Position numbers and translations under genes: made by a program. The notes beneath the pieces were generated by a model. It did no database searches. It was not told the origin of the DNA and saw nothing but the letters and a program-made list of their open reading frames with translations. A stretch of 15,702 nt of DNA from a bacterium (lineage in GTDB: Bacteria > Actinomycetota > Acidimicrobiia > Acidimicrobiales > CATQHL01): assembly GCA_026713745.1 (NCBI GenBank), contig JAPONU010000045.1, forward strand, positions 1 to 15,702, in the 5' to 3' direction. This document shows, piece after piece, positions 13,620 to 15,702 of the stretch (position 1 is the stretch's first letter; each line of letters begins with the position of its first letter).

Positions 13620-15355
13620 GAAGGAGCCTGATCTGCTTCGCGCCGACTCTCGGCGCCGCGGCCATCGCCAGTCTCTATCTCGGCGACTTCCGCGCCGGGC
13701 AACTCTCGCTGTTTCTCAGCCTCGCCGTGCTGGCGGTGAGCCTGGGGCTGGTGTGGGGCTACGCGGGGATCCTGTCGTTGGGGCAACTGCTCCCGTTCGG
13801 GGTCGCCGCCTACCTCACCGCCCGGATCACCACCGCACACCCATCGCTGTCGGTGGCGGCGCTGGCCGCCTCGGCAGCCGCCGGCGCGACTATCTCGGCG
13901 ATCGTGGCGGTGATCGCGTTCCGCCGCCGGCTCGCACTCGTGGTCGTCGGATTGCTGACCCTCATGCTGTCCTTGACCTTCGAGCAAATCGCCCAGCAGT
14001 GGCGCGACGTGACCGGCGGGTTCAACGGACTCACGAACGTGCCCCGGTTGGGTGCCTTCGGATCCACGCTGTCGGAGACCTGGCAGAACTTCACGATCAC
14101 GATCGCCGCCGTGGTGATCATCGCAGGCGTCGTCTTGCTCCTGTCCCGGCCAATCGGTGCGGTCCTAGTCGGCATCCGGGACAACGAGCGCCGAGTGGAG
14201 GCGCTCGGCTACAACACCGTCGGCATCAAGATCTGGGTGTTCAGTGTCGGCGGGGCGCTGGCTGGCGTCGCCGGCGCCCTGTACGTGCACCGCACGGGAT
14301 TCGTCTCACCGGGAATCTTCGGCTTCACCCTCGCCACGAACGTTGTGCTGTGGACGCTCATCGGCGGACGCAGCGTGGTCGTCGGACCGGTCGTCGGCAC
14401 CCTGCTCATCAACTTCGCATCGGCCGCGCTGGCCGACGTCTGGCTCCAGTACTGGGTGCTGGCGACGGGAGTCATCTTCGTGGCGGCGGTGATGTTCGTT
14501 CCCGACGGTCTGGTTCCTTCAATCCTCCGGGTAGCTGGGCGCGCAACCAGGCGACGGCGGTTGCCCCAGATTCGCGAACGCACCGAAGGCCCCCCGGCGA
14601 AACCCAACGACGCCGTCATGGAGGCCGCCGCGATCGACAAGAGCTTCGGGTCGTTCAACGCTCTGGAGGGCGTCTCGCTGGCAATCGACGCCGCCGAACT
14701 GCGCTGTCTCATCGGGCCGAACGGCGCCGGCAAGTCCACGCTGCTGGACATCCTCAGCGGGCAGCAGCAGCACCAGGGCGGAGCGGTCGCACTGTTCGGC
14801 GAGGACTACACCGGTCACCCCGCATGGGAATTCGCTCGCCGGGGCGTAAGCCGGAAGTTCCAGGCGCCACAGATCATCCGGTCGCTGTCTGTCGCCGAGA
14901 ACATCGCCCTGGCGGCATGGTCCGCCCGTCCCTCGCCCTGGGAACTGACCCGAGCCGCATGGGTGGCTGATGTCTCGACGGGAGCGCTGCAGGTGCTCGA
15001 CTCCACCGGCCTGGCGGATCGTCACGCCACTCCCGCGGGCGACCTCTCGCACGGGGAGAAACAGTGGCTGGAGATCGCCATGGCGCTCGCCGGCACGTGT
15101 CGGGTGCTCCTACTCGACGAGCCGACGGCCGGCATGACCGCCGCCGAGAGCATCCAGGTGGCCGCCCTGCTGCGGGAATTGCACACCAGGTTCTCGCTGC
15201 CCATCCTGATCGTCGAACACGACATGGCCTTCATCCGTGCCGTCGCCGACCGCGTCACAGTGCTGGCGCGCGGGCGGCTTCTCGCCGACGGCACGGTCGC
15301 CGAGATCGAAGCGAACCGTGACGTGCGCGCCGTGTATCTCGGGGTGGAGGGCTGA
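13616..15355 (+). CDS. Fused ABC permease-ATPase (LivM/UrtC + LivG/UrtD)
   Basis: A 579-residue fusion of two normally separate subunits. Residues 1 to about 305 are a UrtC/LivM permease with multiple membrane segments, a coupling loop around VGIRDNERRVEALGYNT (185-201) and ALYVHRTGFVSPG (221-233). A basic linker (about 309-335) leads to an ATPase: Walker A GPNGAGKST (367-375), Q-loop Gln416 in FQAPQ, signature LSHGEKQ (477-483), Walker B LLLDEPTAGM (498-507) and switch His535. The signature with Lys-Gln-Trp after it, the preceding ELRCLIGPNG and the ending VYLG are characteristic of UrtD, the urea/amide branch. All ATPase residues are intact. Together with the upstream permease and the next ATPase it completes the inner-membrane complex. 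It shares one base with the next gene. Confidence 0.93.
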   Translation: MRRSLICFAPTLGAAAIASLYLGDFRAGQLSLFLSLAVLAVSLGLVWGYAGILSLGQLLPFGVAAYLTARITTAHPSLSVAALAASAAAGATISAIVAVIAFRRRLALVVVGLLTLMLSLTFEQIAQQWRDVTGGFNGLTNVPRLGAFGSTLSETWQNFTITIAAVVIIAGVVLLLSRPIGAVLVGIRDNERRVEALGYNTVGIKIWVFSVGGALAGVAGALYVHRTGFVSPGIFGFTLATNVVLWTLIGGRSVVVGPVVGTLLINFASAALADVWLQYWVLATGVIFVAAVMFVPDGLVPSILRVAGRATRRRRLPQIRERTEGPPAKPNDAVMEAAAIDKSFGSFNALEGVSLAIDAAELRCLIGPNGAGKSTLLDILSGQQQHQGGAVALFGEDYTGHPAWEFARRGVSRKFQAPQIIRSLSVAENIALAAWSARPSPWELTRAAWVADVSTGALQVLDSTGLADRHATPAGDLSHGEKQWLEIAMALAGTCRVLLLDEPTAGMTAAESIQVAALLRELHTRFSLPILIVEHDMAFIRAVADRVTVLARGRLLADGTVAEIEANRDVRAVYLGVEG

Positions 15356-15702
15356 TGCGGCTCGAAGCGCGGGATCTGTGCGCGGGTTACGACGCCGTGC
15401 CCGTGCTGCACGGCATCTCGCTGGCCGTGCGCTCCGGCGAGATCGTGGCGATCGTCGGCCGCAACGGGGTCGGCAAGACGACGCTCACCAAGGCGCTGAT
15501 GGGTGTCCTCCCGGCCACCGGAGGACAGGTGCTCGTCGACGGCGTTGACGTGACCCGGCGGCCCCCCTCGCACCGTGTCCGTGCAGGACTGCGGGCCACC
15601 TACCAGGAGCGAGCGCTGTTCCGGGAACTCACCGTCGGCGACAATCTCCGACTCGGTGGGTTCGTCCCATCCGTGCACCGCCGGGTCCTCGACATGTTCC
15701 CC
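15355..15702 (+). CDS. ABC transporter ATP-binding protein, LivF/UrtE family, cut by window end
   Basis: The first 116 residues of the second ATPase. Walker A is GRNGVGKTT (35-43), a form typical of UrtE/LivF. The Q-loop Gln84 sits in TYQERALF, where relatives usually have VPQGRxIFP, so this loop diverges. ELTVGDNLRLGG (91-102) follows as expected. Signature and Walker B motifs lie beyond the window. The start overlaps the fusion gene stop by one base (TGATG), which implies translational coupling and equal synthesis of the two ATPases. Confidence 0.92.
   Translation, partial: MRLEARDLCAGYDAVPVLHGISLAVRSGEIVAIVGRNGVGKTTLTKALMGVLPATGGQVLVDGVDVTRRPPSHRVRAGLRATYQERALFRELTVGDNLRLGGFVPSVHRRVLDMFP

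Overview
The base composition (very high GC, GC-rich third codon positions), the frequent 4-nt ATGA gene overlaps and a lipoprotein whose mature end is rich in Asp and Pro suggest an actinobacterial genome. Acidimicrobiia or a relative is a guess from style, not from a marker gene. Every gene I can support lies on the plus strand. No RNA gene, insertion sequence or CRISPR array was seen.

Left part (1-3712): the 3' end of a molybdenum hydroxylase large subunit, its FAD subunit and its [2Fe-2S] subunit form an overlapping L-M-S series. An acyl/aryl-CoA ligase follows 38 nt later. Together they look like an oxidative module that hydroxylates a substrate and activates an acid to a CoA thioester. 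The substrate cannot be read from the sequence.

Middle part (3668-7183): a short ArsR-type repressor is followed 11 nt later by an unusual protein, an SRPBCC (START/AHSA1-like) domain fused in frame to a periplasmic-binding-protein type 1 domain with no signal peptide. That second domain is clearly paralogous to the next gene product, a secreted lipoprotein of the UrtA/AmiC/FmdD solute-binding family. A perfect dyad (ATATGT-N12-ACATAT) lies just before the lipoprotein ribosome binding site. The 8-mer TGTTGACA occurs in this dyad region and again upstream of arsR. The simplest reading is a ligand-responsive switch: a cytoplasmic copy of the transporter's binding domain works with an ArsR repressor to control uptake. 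This is the best candidate for an undescribed system in the window. A long hairpin closes the lipoprotein unit.

Right part (7267-12705): a broken Rieske oxygenase remnant leads into a tightly overlapping catabolic cassette. It holds an MhpC/BphD-type C-C hydrolase, an M20-like protein that has lost most metal ligands, an MhpB-type extradiol dioxygenase with all key residues, a second MhpC-like hydrolase, and a third alpha/beta-fold protein lacking both the nucleophile Ser and the catalytic His. The core chemistry should be meta-cleavage of a catechol-type ring followed by hydrolysis of the ring-fission product.

Far right (12729-15702): the membrane and ATPase parts of a urea/amide-type (Urt/Fmd) branch of the branched-chain amino acid ABC transporters: a permease, a permease-ATPase fusion, and a second ATPase cut by the window edge. 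The lipoprotein at 5673 is probably its binding protein, so uptake and ring-cleavage genes are interleaved in one locus.
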